This document shows positions 7,726 through 18,226 of a stretch of DNA of 64,000 nt, piece by piece. Made by a program: the position numbers and the translations under genes. This DNA is from VAZQ01 sp963771845 (GTDB lineage: Bacteria; Pseudomonadota; Alphaproteobacteria; Rhizobiales; Xanthobacteraceae): assembly GCA_963771845.1 (NCBI GenBank), contig CAVYVC010000023.1, positions 131,779 through 195,778 on the forward strand, in the 5' to 3' direction. The notes under the pieces were generated by a model. It was not told the DNA's origin. It was given only the letters and a program-made list of their open reading frames with translations, and did not search any database. Numbering within the stretch: the stretch's first letter is position 1; each line of letters starts with the position of its first letter.

Positions 7726-9618
7726 GTGAACCTCACCGGCACGTCCCCCTTGCAGTTGCAGGCCGCGCTCGAGCGACTGCGCGCATTATCCATTCCCCAG
7801 CTTGTGTCGCAACGGGCTAGTGATGAAGGGGATGCGACTGCGGTTCGTTACAAGAAAAACGGTGTCTTCCAGGCGCTGACCTGGAGCAAATACCAGAACG
7901 AAATCAGGCGAACTGCGGCGGGACTGTATCACTGCGGCCTGCGGCCGGGCGCTCGCATCGCCATCATGGGGGACGTGTGCATCGAGTATCTGCTGGCCGA
8001 CCTCGCGGCCATGTTCATCGGCGCAATTCCTTGCGGCATTTACCCCACCAGCTCGCCGGAGGAAGTCGCCTATGTCGTGCGGCTCGCCGGCGCGCGGCTT
8101 TTCGTCGCAGAAGATCAGGAGCATCTCGACCGTCTGCTCGATGCGGAAGCGAAGGAAAAGACGAGCCTCGTCGACAAGATCATTGTGTGTGACGAGCGTG
8201 CGCTGTTCCTCTACGACGACCCGCGCATCGAATCGTTTCGCAACGTCGCGCAGAAAGGACGTGATTATCCGGACGCCTTGACCGAGGTACTACGGCTGGA
8301 AAGCGAGGTTACCGCCAATGTGACCAGCGCGATGATTTTTACGTCGGGCACAACCGGGCATCCCAAGGCCGCCCATCGCACGCAAAGTTCCGATATCATC
8401 GGTTTCGGCTTGAGCTTTCTCGAAATGCTGCCGGAGTTGCGGACACGGCCGCAGCGGGTCGTGTGCCAGCTGCCGCTTGCGCACGGCATGGGACGCGCCG
8501 TTGCTCTCTACATCCCACTGCTCGCGAGCGTCGTCCCCCACATCGGCGAGCCGAACCAAAGCCTGCCGTCGCTGATGAACGAGGTTCGTCCGACCTTCGT
8601 CATGGGCGTGCCGCGCACATGGGAAAAGATTGTCGCCCATGTTCAGGTCGAGGTTGACGGTGCCGGAAAGCTCGCACGTTCTGCCTTCGCGCTGGCAGCT
8701 CATCTGGGGCGCAACCGGATGCGTCAAATCTGGAAGAACGGTTCGGCCTCCTGGCCGAGCGAGGCAGCCTACTGGCCATTGTGGCTGAGCGTCATTTGGC
8801 CTGCGCTGCACAAGCTGGGATTGACCTACGCGAACGGCGCGTGCTCGGGCGGCGCGCCTTTGCCCCCCGTCGTGCATGAGACGCTCGCGGCCTGGGGCAT
8901 TTTTATCCGTGACTTGTTCGGGATGACGGAAACCGGGGCCATCGCCGCGCAAGCGGGAAAATGCGCCGCCGCAGACGTCCCGCTGCAACCAATCACGGCT
9001 TGCCGCGTGCGCATCTCGGAAGATGGCGAGTTGTGCCTCAAGAGCCCCGGCAACATCACCGGCTATTGGAACGACGAGGCCGCGACCACGGCATTGCTCG
9101 ATGACGAGGGCTACGTACGTTCAGGCGATATCGCGATCGCCAACGCCGACGGCGGCTTTCGGATCATCGATCGCAAGAAGGACATCCTCATCACCAGTGG
9201 CGGCAAGAACATTGCCCCTGCCATGATTGAAAATGCTCTGCGCTGCAGTCCCTATATCAGTGAGATCATTGTGTTCGGAGACCAACGCAAATACGTGACC
9301 GCCCTCGTCGAGATCGATTTCGAGAACGTCGCGCAATGGGCGCGTGCGCGTCAGATTCCATATACCGGACATATGAGCCTCGCGCAGAACAGACAGGTCA
9401 TCGAGCTGATCGCCGGCGAAATTCATGCCTACAATGGCCGCCTCGCCCGGGTTGAGCAGGTCAAGAAATTCCGAATTCTTCCGAAGGAACTGGTGCCGGA
9501 AGACGGTGACACCACTCCCACGCGCAAGGTCAAGCGGGCCCACGCCTATAAGCTGTTCAGGGAGCTGGTCGAAGAGATGTACGCACAAGACGAGATCAAA
9601 GACGCGCTCAATGTTTGA
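7726..9618 (+). CDS. AMP-forming long-chain acyl-CoA ligase (FadD15-like)
   Basis: A 630-residue ANL-superfamily enzyme that activates a carboxylate as acyl-adenylate and then acyl-CoA. Motifs are in order: the P-loop FTSGTTGHPKAAH from about residue 205, LFGMTETGA near 397, YVRSGDIA, and DRKKDILITSGGKN near 482, with the hinge aspartate and C-terminal lysine region. The long insert and ending resemble long-chain ligases rather than acetyl-CoA synthetases. The GTG start at 7726 has only a weak upstream GAGG. The substrate may be an aromatic or branched acid produced by this operon instead of a fatty acid. Confidence 0.88.
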   Translation: MNLTGTSPLQLQAALERLRALSIPQLVSQRASDEGDATAVRYKKNGVFQALTWSKYQNEIRRTAAGLYHCGLRPGARIAIMGDVCIEYLLADLAAMFIGAIPCGIYPTSSPEEVAYVVRLAGARLFVAEDQEHLDRLLDAEAKEKTSLVDKIIVCDERALFLYDDPRIESFRNVAQKGRDYPDALTEVLRLESEVTANVTSAMIFTSGTTGHPKAAHRTQSSDIIGFGLSFLEMLPELRTRPQRVVCQLPLAHGMGRAVALYIPLLASVVPHIGEPNQSLPSLMNEVRPTFVMGVPRTWEKIVAHVQVEVDGAGKLARSAFALAAHLGRNRMRQIWKNGSASWPSEAAYWPLWLSVIWPALHKLGLTYANGACSGGAPLPPVVHETLAAWGIFIRDLFGMTETGAIAAQAGKCAAADVPLQPITACRVRISEDGELCLKSPGNITGYWNDEAATTALLDDEGYVRSGDIAIANADGGFRIIDRKKDILITSGGKNIAPAMIENALRCSPYISEIIVFGDQRKYVTALVEIDFENVAQWARARQIPYTGHMSLAQNRQVIELIAGEIHAYNGRLARVEQVKKFRILPKELVPEDGDTTPTRKVKRAHAYKLFRELVEEMYAQDEIKDALNV

Positions 9619-9631
9619 TGGGAGGTGAGGA

Positions 9632-10834
9632 ATGAAACGGCGATTTGCTTTTGCTACGTGCTCCGCCATCGCAGCCGTGGGGCTCGCGCTCTGCGGCGCC
9701 AGCGCACAGCAAAAGGTCCATAAGGTCGGCTATATCGCGGACCTGTCCGGGCCGATGCAGGACAACTATGGTCCCATTGTTGAGGGATTTGAATTCTACA
9801 CGAAGGAATTGAACGCGCGCGGAGGCGTTGACGGCGCGCAAGTGCAGGTGGTCGTGCGTGACGATCAGCTCGACGCGACGCGGGCCGCTTCACTTGCTCT
9901 GGAGCTCGCAACATCCGAAGGCGCCAACAGCATCTGGGGGATGAGCCAGACCCGCACGCACTTGGCGGTCTATCAGACCGCAGCCCGCAACAGCATTCCC
10001 GCGATCGCGATGTTCAGCGGAATCAAGGAGGTGCTGCCGCCCAAACCGCTGCCTTTCGCCTATTCCGCCGGCCACGTGTTCGAAGTGGCGGGTGAAGTCT
10101 CGGGCAAGCTCGCGGCCAAGATGATGAACGGCAAGGGCAAGGCGATCTGCAACAGCATCGAGGCGCCCGGCGGTGTTGCGGCGTGCCAATATGCCGAGGG
10201 CGCCGCGCAGGCGGGCGGACTGCAAACCGGCACCGTGCTTTTTCCTCCGACCGTGACCGAGTTCGGCGCCATTGCACAACGCATGCTGGCGATGGAGCCC
10301 ACAATCGTGATCGCGCATGCCGGCTCTGGCCAGAATGTCGGGCTGATCAAGGCGCTGCGCGGCGCCGGCTTCAACGGTCCGATCCTGATGGGCTCACACG
10401 GATTGAACGAGGCGCCGCTGATCAATGCGCTCCAAGGCGTGGGCTCGCTCGACAAGCTCCAGATCGTCAGCCGCTTCGCCTCGCCTGACAGCCCGGGAAA
10501 GGAACTCGATGCGATCCGGGCCGCGGCTGCGAAATACGGCAAGACGGCGCCCATTGCGACCACGACCATCATGGGTTGGGCGCTGGGCACCTTGATGGAA
10601 TCTTCGCTGCGACAATGCGGCTATCCGTGCTCGGGCGAAAAGCTCAACTCAGTGCTGGAGCACATCAAGGTCGATATGGGCGCACTGATGGGAGGACCGA
10701 TCCAGTTCTCACCCACGGACCACTACGGCACGACCTGGTGGCGGGTCTATCAGTACAATGCGGGCAACAAGAAGTTCGAGCCGGTGTCGGAGTGGCAGGA
10801 GGCCTCCTCCACCCCGACGCTGCGCAAGCAGTAG
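9632..10834 (+). CDS. Liv-type ABC transporter periplasmic binding protein
   Basis: A 400-residue LivK/amide-binding-type periplasmic protein. It starts with a signal peptide (MKRRFAFATCSAIAAVG, cleavage near ASAQQ) and continues with the family opening KVGYIADLSGPMQDNYG. A strong GGAGGTGAGG ribosome-binding site precedes the ATG. It is followed by two permeases and two ATPases, the normal five-component branched-chain amino acid/amide/urea-type importer. The ligand is unknown; relatives bind leucine-type amino acids, amides, urea or aromatic acids. Confidence 0.88.
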   Translation: MKRRFAFATCSAIAAVGLALCGASAQQKVHKVGYIADLSGPMQDNYGPIVEGFEFYTKELNARGGVDGAQVQVVVRDDQLDATRAASLALELATSEGANSIWGMSQTRTHLAVYQTAARNSIPAIAMFSGIKEVLPPKPLPFAYSAGHVFEVAGEVSGKLAAKMMNGKGKAICNSIEAPGGVAACQYAEGAAQAGGLQTGTVLFPPTVTEFGAIAQRMLAMEPTIVIAHAGSGQNVGLIKALRGAGFNGPILMGSHGLNEAPLINALQGVGSLDKLQIVSRFASPDSPGKELDAIRAAAAKYGKTAPIATTTIMGWALGTLMESSLRQCGYPCSGEKLNSVLEHIKVDMGALMGGPIQFSPTDHYGTTWWRVYQYNAGNKKFEPVSEWQEASSTPTLRKQ

Positions 10835-10892
10835 GGTGATACTAGACCGTGTTTCGACAGTCGGGATCAGACCTGTCAGCAAGCTCGGTCTG

Positions 10893-11000
10893 CTCCCTCT
10901 CCCCGATAACGGGAGAGGGGTGGGGTGAGGGGCACCTCCGATATCGATCCGGTTCACCCCTCACCCCCACCTCTCCCCGCCCCAAGAGGCGGGAGAGGGG
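10893..11000. repeat. GC-rich inverted repeat between transporter genes
   Basis: Two arms, GGGGTGGGGTGAGGGG near 10916-10932 and CACCCCTCACCCCCACC near 10955-10971, are complementary, and each is flanked by smaller CTCTCCCC..GGGAGAGG hairpins. It is a familiar dispersed repeat of Rhizobiales intergenic regions. Its position between the binding-protein gene and the permease gene fits a role in lowering permease expression relative to the abundant binding protein. Confidence 0.65.
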
Positions 11001-11039
11001 CGACCGAGTTTGCCGCGCGTCATCCATCAACTCACTGGA

Positions 11040-11908
11040 ATGCATCTCGTGGCTGCGTTTGCTCTGACGGTGCTCGCGAGCTGGGGGATCTACGCGCTTC
11101 TGGGGCTCGGCATTGTGCTGGTTTATCGCACGAGCCGCATCCTCAATATTGCCGGCGGGGAGATCGCGATGTTCATTGGTTACATTGGCGCCCTCGCGGT
11201 CGCCGACGGGCTGCCATTCCCAATCGCTGTTGCGCTCGCAATGGCCGCGGCAATGGCGCTCGGGCTTGCAATCTTCTGGCTCGCGATCCGGCGGGTCATG
11301 GGCGAGCCGCCCCATGTCGGCCTGGTGCTGACCGTCGGGATCGGAACCATCCTCAACGGCCTGATGATTGTGCTGTTCGGCGGCGGGATGGTCGCCATTC
11401 CGACCGGCCTGCCTGCATTCACGACCATCGGCTCCGTGCGCTTGCCCACACCCGACGTGGTTGCCGCAGTTGGTGCCTGGCTTTGCGTTGCGATCATCGC
11501 ATTGGTCTATGGGCTGACCAATCTCGGGCTGCAGATGCGTGCGGTTGCCGAGCGGGTGATGCTCAGCGCCCAACGCGGGCTCAACGTGGACCGAACGGTC
11601 GCGCTGAGTTGGATGATCGGAATGCTCGCAATCGGGCTCGCCGGCATTCTGCATGGCGAGCGCGCCTTGATTGCATTATCGGCATCGGTCATCGGCGTCA
11701 GCGCTCTCATTGCCTGTCTGATCGGCGGCATGGACAGCATCAAGGGCGTGGTGTTGGCGGCGCTGATCGTTGCCTGACCGAGAACTTCACCGCGCTCTAT
11801 CTTGATCCGCGTTATGTGCTGATCGCGCCGGTCGTAATCCTCCTGGTCATCCTCATCGTTCGGCCATGGGGCTTGTTTGGAACGGTCGAGGAGCTCAGGC
11901 GCGTGTGA
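11040..11908 (+). CDS. livH: Liv-type ABC permease (LivH family), frame broken near 11774
   Basis: Inner-membrane permease of the LivH family with about eight hydrophobic segments. The first frame reads to a TGA at 11775-11777 (up to ..VLAALIVA). The family-typical C-terminus (TENFTALYLDPRYVLIAP then VRPWGLFGTVEEL) continues in the next frame to the TGA at 11906-11908. Restoring one base near 11774 rejoins them, so the gene has a single-base deletion or the sequence has an error. I chose ATG 11040; TTG 11010 is possible. It would form the membrane channel with the LivM partner. Confidence 0.75.
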
Positions 11909-12025
11909 TGATCACGCCCCGAGCGCCGCGAATTCCCTCCTCACTTCCAACCAGCGCCGGGCGGAGCCTTCGCGCTGCGGCGCGGTCGGGCGCAATGGTC
12001 ATCCGTATTTGTTGGCCTGTTCGTA

Positions 12026-12987
12026 TTGCTGGCGCTGCCCGCTGTTCTGCCGCCATTCTGGATTCATCTTGCAAATGGCTGTCTGATTGCCGTCATCGGG
12101 GCGGTCGCGCTCAATCTCCTCACCGGCAATGCGCGACTGGTATCGCTTGGCCAAGCCGCCTTTCTCGGAATCGGCGCCTTTGCCGCAGGTCTCATGCAGC
12201 GCGCCTACAATGTCCCCTTCCCGGTGGCGCTCGCCTGCGCCGCGCTTGCGGGCGGCATTGTCGGTTGCATTGTTGCGCTGCTATCCCTGCGCCTGCGGGC
12301 GCTTTATGTTGCGGTAACAACGCTCGTCCTGCATTTCGCGGTCGTCACATTCTTCTCGTTTGTTCAGGCCGTATTTCTGGATTCATCGGGCATCCTTCTT
12401 CCGCTCGCAAGCCTCGCAGGGTTGCAATTGCGCACGCCAACCCAATGGTATTACTTCCTGCTTGCGATCGCGGCATTGGCCGTCGTGGGCGCGCTCAATC
12501 TCCTGCGCAGCTTCATCGGCCGGCGCTGGATCGCCGTCGGCGAGCATGATGTCGCCGCCGAGGCGCTCGGCGTGTCCGTGAAACAGGCAAAAATATCCGC
12601 GTTCACCGTCACGTCGGCCGTCACCGCCTTTGCCGGGGCGCTCTCGGCTTATTATGTCGGCACCGTCTCGTTCGAGAGCTACAGCTTCGCCCTGGCGATT
12701 GCCTATCTGGCCATGATCATCGTCGGCGGCATCGGCGCGGTGCTGGGCTCGGTGCTCGGCGCGGTGTTCATCACATTGCTGCCCTACGTGCTCGACCAGC
12801 TCTTTGTTATCGCTGATCTGAAATTCCGCCCGAACATCCTGGCCGGCATTCATCAAATCGTGTTCGGCACGCTGATCGTCGCTTTCCTGCTGTTCGAGCC
12901 GCGCGGCCTTGCTGAAATCTGGCGGCGCGTGCGCCTGGCGGCCGCCAACTGGCCGTTCCAATACCGCGCCGCAGCCCGTGCCACACG

Positions 12988-12991
<4 letters not shown>
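12026..12991 (+). CDS. livM: Liv-type ABC permease (LivM family), 5' end unclear
   Basis: A 321-residue visible part of a LivM-type permease with eight to nine membrane segments and the family motif LTGNARLVSLGQAAFLGIGA near the start. Coding similarity extends upstream in the same frame (WSSVFVGLFVLLALP), but that frame has no ATG or GTG before the livH stop at 11906-11908. The natural start is probably the ATG at 11908, in another frame, so another one-base frame change probably lies between 11911 and 11990. The TTG at 12026 is used here only as a boundary. The stop overlaps the livF ATG at 12988. Confidence 0.75.
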
Positions 12992-13804
<813 letters not shown>

Positions 13805-13807
13805 CCG

Positions 13808-14578
13808 ATGGATTGCATCCTCGAGGTCGAGAAGCTTGCGCTCAGCTTTGGCGGACTTGACGTGCTGCGCAACGTGACGCTCGGCACATTGCGCGGGAAG
13901 ATCACCGCATTGATCGGGCCTAACGGCGCCGGCAAAACGGCACTCCTCAATTGCATCAGCGGCATCTATCGCGCGCAGGGCGGACGCATCTCCTTTGACG
14001 GCCATGATCTCATCGGCCGCCCGCCGCACGAGATCGCCCGCCTTGGTATTGCGCGCAGCTTCCAGAACCTGGAGCTGTTTCCCTCCCTCACCGTGATCGA
14101 GAATCTGCTCGTTGCGCGCGAGCCCCGTTTTCGCGGCAATGTGCTGGGCGCCGCGATATTTTTCGGGCCGGCGCGGCGGCGCGAAATCGCCGAGCGCGAG
14201 GCGGTCGAAAAGGTGATCGATTTCTTCGAGCTCTGGCCGTTGCGCCACGTGCGCGCGCACGACCTCCCCTATGGCCAGCAGAAGATCGTAGGATTTGCGC
14301 GCGCCATGGCAGCCGATCCGAAACTGCTGCTGCTGGATGAGCCCGGCAGCGGCCTCACCCGCGACGAGAAGGAGGATCTCGCCCGCTTCATCCTTCGGCT
14401 GCGCTTCGATTGGAAGGTCTCAATTCTCTGGATCGAGCACGATTTGCAGATGGTCAGCGATCTCGCCGACCACGTGCATGTGCTCAATATCGGCGAATGC
14501 ATCGCAAGCGGATCGCCGGACGAGATCAAACAGCTGCCCGCCGTGATCAGCGCCTATGTCGGCGAGGAACCGATGTGA
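13808..14578 (+). CDS. livG: Liv-type ABC ATPase (LivG family)
   Basis: An intact 256-residue ATPase with Walker A GPNGAGKT near residue 40, family Q-loop region ARSFQNLELFPSLT, a signature that reads LPYGQQK instead of LSYGQQK, and Walker B LLLLDEPGSG followed by the histidine switch in WIEHD. The S-to-P change in the signature is unusual and may weaken ATP sandwiching. It is the last gene of the plus-strand operon; its TGA at 14576-14578 directly abuts the stop of the opposing molybdenum hydroxylase gene. Confidence 0.88.
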   Translation: MDCILEVEKLALSFGGLDVLRNVTLGTLRGKITALIGPNGAGKTALLNCISGIYRAQGGRISFDGHDLIGRPPHEIARLGIARSFQNLELFPSLTVIENLLVAREPRFRGNVLGAAIFFGPARRREIAEREAVEKVIDFFELWPLRHVRAHDLPYGQQKIVGFARAMAADPKLLLLDEPGSGLTRDEKEDLARFILRLRFDWKVSILWIEHDLQMVSDLADHVHVLNIGECIASGSPDEIKQLPAVISAYVGEEPM

Positions 14579-17531
14579 CTAGCTCGACCCTCTTCGGCTG
14601 AAGACCGAACGCCACCAGGGCCGCCGTGGCGCGCCGCCGCTTAACATCAGCAGTTGCCGAAAGAACAATCCAATCACCGCGCGCGCGGCGCCGTCGAGCA
14701 TGCGGCCGCCGATCGCGGCGGCTTTGCCGGAAAGGCTGATGTCGTAGTCGTAATCGGCGCGAGTCCCCGCTGAGATTTGCGAGAGCCGGATACGGCCGCT
14801 GCCGCTCGCAGCCCCGAGCGGACCGATGATGCAGCCCTCCAGGGTTGCTGCGTTGGGAGGTGACAATTCGCTCAGCTGCACATTGGCATCGAAGCGCCCG
14901 CGCACAGGCCCGACGCCGAGCGACACGTCGGCGCGGTAGGCGTTCGCGCCCACAAGGCGCAGCTCGCGGCATCCCGGAATGATGCGCTGGAGCACCGCCG
15001 GATCGAGCAGCATGGCAAAAATCCGCTCAGGCCTCTCGGGCAGCACAACCGAGCCGTTGCCGGCGAGCGCAATGGAAGCTGGCTGCGCACGAGCGGCGCT
15101 TTTGCGCGGCGGCGGCTCGGCCGCGTGCATCCACTCGGCAACCCGCGCAGGCCGCAGCGGCAGCCTGATGTCGCTGCGAGAGAGCGCATCGGCCACCGCA
15201 TTGGCGATGCAGACCGGCGTGCTGGTCGTATTACCTTCGGAAATTCCCTTGGCGCCAAGTGCAGTCCATGGTGATGCCGTGGGCTTGCGCGGCTGCAGAC
15301 TGACAAACCGTGGGATCTCGTGCGCGGTCCCGACGAGATAATCGGCGAAGGTTCCGGAAAGAAAGCTGCCGTCGTCCCCGTAGACGAATTCCTCGTACAG
15401 CGCCGTGTTCAAGCCGTATGCAAACGAGCCGCCGATCTGGCCTTGCGCAATGCCGGGATTGAGCAGCGGCCCGCAATCATGAATGGTGACGTATTTGTCG
15501 ATCCGGATTTCTCCGCTGTCGCGGTCGATTTCGACTCCGCAAAAATCAAAACCGAAGCCGTACACCGCCATGGAATTGATCTGGTTGTCCTCGGTGGTGG
15601 GCGTGAGCTGCGGCGGGCTCCATTGCACGGTCTCACGCAGGCCCGGTGTGAGACCGGCAGGCAGCGTGCCCGGCGACCAGTGCGCCTCGCCGGCCATACG
15701 ATGGAAGGATACTGCGTTGTGCGGATTTGCACGCGCAAAGATCTTGCCGCCTGCAAATTCTAGCTCGTCCGCCGGCACGTTGAGATGGCTTGCAGCAATG
15801 CGTGCAAGCTTCTCGCGCACTCTGCGTGCCGCCATGTCGGCAACGGTGCTGCAGATCGGCCCGAAGCGGCAGGCGTAATTCCCGGCTGCGAGCGACCAGC
15901 CATCCTTCTGGGTGTCGAGATCGAGGTTGACCGCCACCTGTTCCGGCGTAAGCCCGAGCCGTTCTCCCACGATCTGCGCAAGCACCGTGCGATGGCCTTG
16001 TCCCTGCGGAACGGAATCTCCCGTGACGGTGACGGCGCCGAGCGGATCGACCGCCACCGTCGCGGTGCCGATGGCGCCGTTCTTGGGACCGATGGCGCGT
16101 CGCTCTTCCGGCGTCTTTACCGTGGCGATGTAGCCCATGTTCGATTGGCCGGGGTCGATCACGGCCGCGTAGCCAATGCCGTAAAGTCCCCCACGCTCCC
16201 TCACCGTCTCACGCCGGCGCCTGAGCTCATCCAATCCGCCGCGTGCGATCGCTTCCTCGACCGCGGCCTGATAGTTGCCGGAGTCATAGAGGCCACCACC
16301 GGGCGCCTGGTAAGGAAAAGCGTTCGCGGGAACGAGATTGCGGCGGATGACGTCAAGCGGATCCTTGCCCAGCTCGACCGCAATCTGATGCATGATCCGC
16401 TCGAGCGCAAAGTGAATTTGCGGCGCGCCAAACCCGCGGACTGCGCCGGTCGGCGTTTTGTTGGTAGCCACCACGTCGATCGTTTCCTGCACCGCCGGGA
16501 TGGCATAGGCGCCGGTGCAGAAGGAATGCGCGCGAATGGTCGGCGCCGGCATGGGTGCGCGCAGATACGCGCCGTGATCGTCCCAATGATGGTAGCGCAG
16601 CGCCAGCACCTCGCCGTCGTCGCCATAGGCCGCTTCAACCCGAGACGTGCGGTTCGCCATCGAGTTCGCCGCGGCCAAGTGCTCGAGCCGATCTTCGATC
16701 CATTTGACCGGGCGGCCGCTGACCCGTGTCAGCCACACACATCAGCACGATTGGTACGTAGAGAACGAGCTTCACTCCAAAGGCGCCGCCTGAATTGGGC
16801 GCGGTGCGCACGCGCAAGCGATTGCTTGCTACGCGCAAAGCGCGCGCCATCACCGTATGGAGGGAAAAAGGACCCTGAAAGTTCGAAACGGTGTCATAGC
16901 CCTCCTCTTCGCCGAGGTACTCAGCGATGATTGCAAAGCCTTCCATGGGCGGAATGGAATTGCGCGGGAAATGGACGGTGAGCGTGGTCTTGCGAGCGGC
17001 CCTTGCCAGGGCGCCGGCGACATCGCCGTGCACAAAATCGCGCGAGACCACGACGTTGGAGCCGACTTTCGGATGCAGGATCGGCGCATCGGACGCGGCC
17101 GCGGCGACCGGATCGATCACAGCCGCCAGCGGCCGGTAATCGACCGTGATCGCGTCGAGGGCATCTTCGGCAAGATAGCGGTCCGATGCGAGAACCAGCG
17201 CAACCGGCTCGCCGACGAAGCGCACGCGATCCGTTGCCAGGCAGCGGTACTCCAGCGGCGTGGTGAGCCCAATGAGGAACGGATCGGTCAGCGCGAGCAC
17301 TTCCGCACGCGTGATCACCGCGGCGACACCCGGCATCTGCCGTGCTCTGCCGGTATCGATGGAAACAATCTCGGCATGGGCATGCGGCGAGCGCAGAATG
17401 GCCGCATGCAAGGTTCCGGGCTTGACCGGCAGGTCATCGACAAAGCGCGCGCGACCGCGCAGCAATGCCGGATCCTCGAGCCGCAGAACCGGTTTTCCAA
17501 TCAGCGCGCCGGACGGCGGGATTTCGTTCAT
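14579..17531 (-). CDS. xanthine-dehydrogenase-family molybdopterin subunit fused to a CoxG domain; frame broken near 16736
   Basis: About 984 residues in two frames. The first part (17531 to about 16737) starts MNEIPPSGALIGKPVLRLED and reaches GGAFGVKLVLY. The second frame resumes at SGRPVKWIEDRLEHL and runs to 14579. Key features are GAVRGFGAPQ in the molybdopterin domain and GAKGISEG near the end, holding the probable catalytic glutamate. The CO dehydrogenase loop AYRCSFR is absent, so this is a general hydroxylase. The last 150 or so residues form a SRPBCC/CoxG-like domain (VLPERPERIFAMLLDPAVLQ), normally a separate protein. No FAD (CoxM) or 2Fe-2S (CoxS) subunit gene is present nearby. 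ATG overlaps the soxG stop. Confidence 0.8.
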
Positions 17532-18226
17532 CGCGCAATTGACGTCCCGGGCAGGCGGACCAGGCCCATAATGGCATCCGCGCCGCAGACCGCGCCTGCG
17601 AACTCCGCCATGGCGTCGAGCAAGCAATCCCACAAATATTCGGCGCTTGCGCTGTCAGCCAACAAGAAGAACGCGAGCAAGCCGCCAAGGTCCTGCCGGA
17701 TGACAATGGCGCCAAGACGCGCAACGCTGGTCTGCGCAATCTGCCCAATTGCGAAACGGCCGGGCGAGAGATCAACGCCACAGAGCTTGGCGAACATTTT
17801 GGCGGCATCGCTGCCGATCACCACAAACCAGCAATGACTTTCGCGACGGGGAGCGCCATAGCACGCGTCTTCCCCGCCCGGGGCCATTCGCTCGATCGGC
17901 TCAGCAAGAACAGATTTCCCGATAACGGGTGCAAGGATCAATACCTCGGCCGGCGCAAGCCGCGCGAGCAGCGATCCGTCCTGCTGGCGCTCTGCCCGAT
18001 TATCCGCAACCGGCATGGTCATGCCGTGGCGTGCGAGCCAGGACGCGATGCCGCGTCCCTTCAGGCCCCACCTCGGCAATACGGATAAATCGACCAGCTT
18101 CAGCCCGGTGGCGAGGCTTGCAGGTTCTGAGGTTTCGCCAAAACCCGCGCCGTCCAGGTCGACGAACGAGACGTTCGCCTCCGCTACCCGTCGATAGACA
18201 AAGCTGCGGCGGGGGAATGTCGTCAT
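17528..18226 (-). CDS. soxG: sarcosine oxidase gamma subunit-like
   Basis: A 232-residue SoxG-family protein (GcvT-like fold). The family is recognisable from LVDLSVLPRWGLKGRG and the paired sequence around DLSPGRFAIGQIAQTSVARL. Characterised heterotetrameric sarcosine oxidases need gamma for assembly. Its ATG overlaps the soxA stop (18223-18226) and its TGA overlaps the ATG of the molybdenum hydroxylase gene, so translation is likely coupled in both directions. Confidence 0.8.
   Translation of the reverse strand: MTTFPRRSFVYRRVAEANVSFVDLDGAGFGETSEPASLATGLKLVDLSVLPRWGLKGRGIASWLARHGMTMPVADNRAERQQDGSLLARLAPAEVLILAPVIGKSVLAEPIERMAPGGEDACYGAPRRESHCWFVVIGSDAAKMFAKLCGVDLSPGRFAIGQIAQTSVARLGAIVIRQDLGGLLAFFLLADSASAEYLWDCLLDAMAEFAGAVCGADAIMGLVRLPGTSIAR

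Noticed and set aside
10835..11039. A possible riboswitch between the binding-protein and permease genes
   Set aside because: The structure consists of the dispersed CTCTCCCC..GGGAGAGG repeats and has no recognisable aptamer.
14579..17531. Carbon monoxide dehydrogenase (CoxL) assignment
   Set aside because: The CO dehydrogenase active-site loop AYRCSFR is absent and the protein has the general GAVRGFGAP motif, so a CO-oxidising role is not supported.
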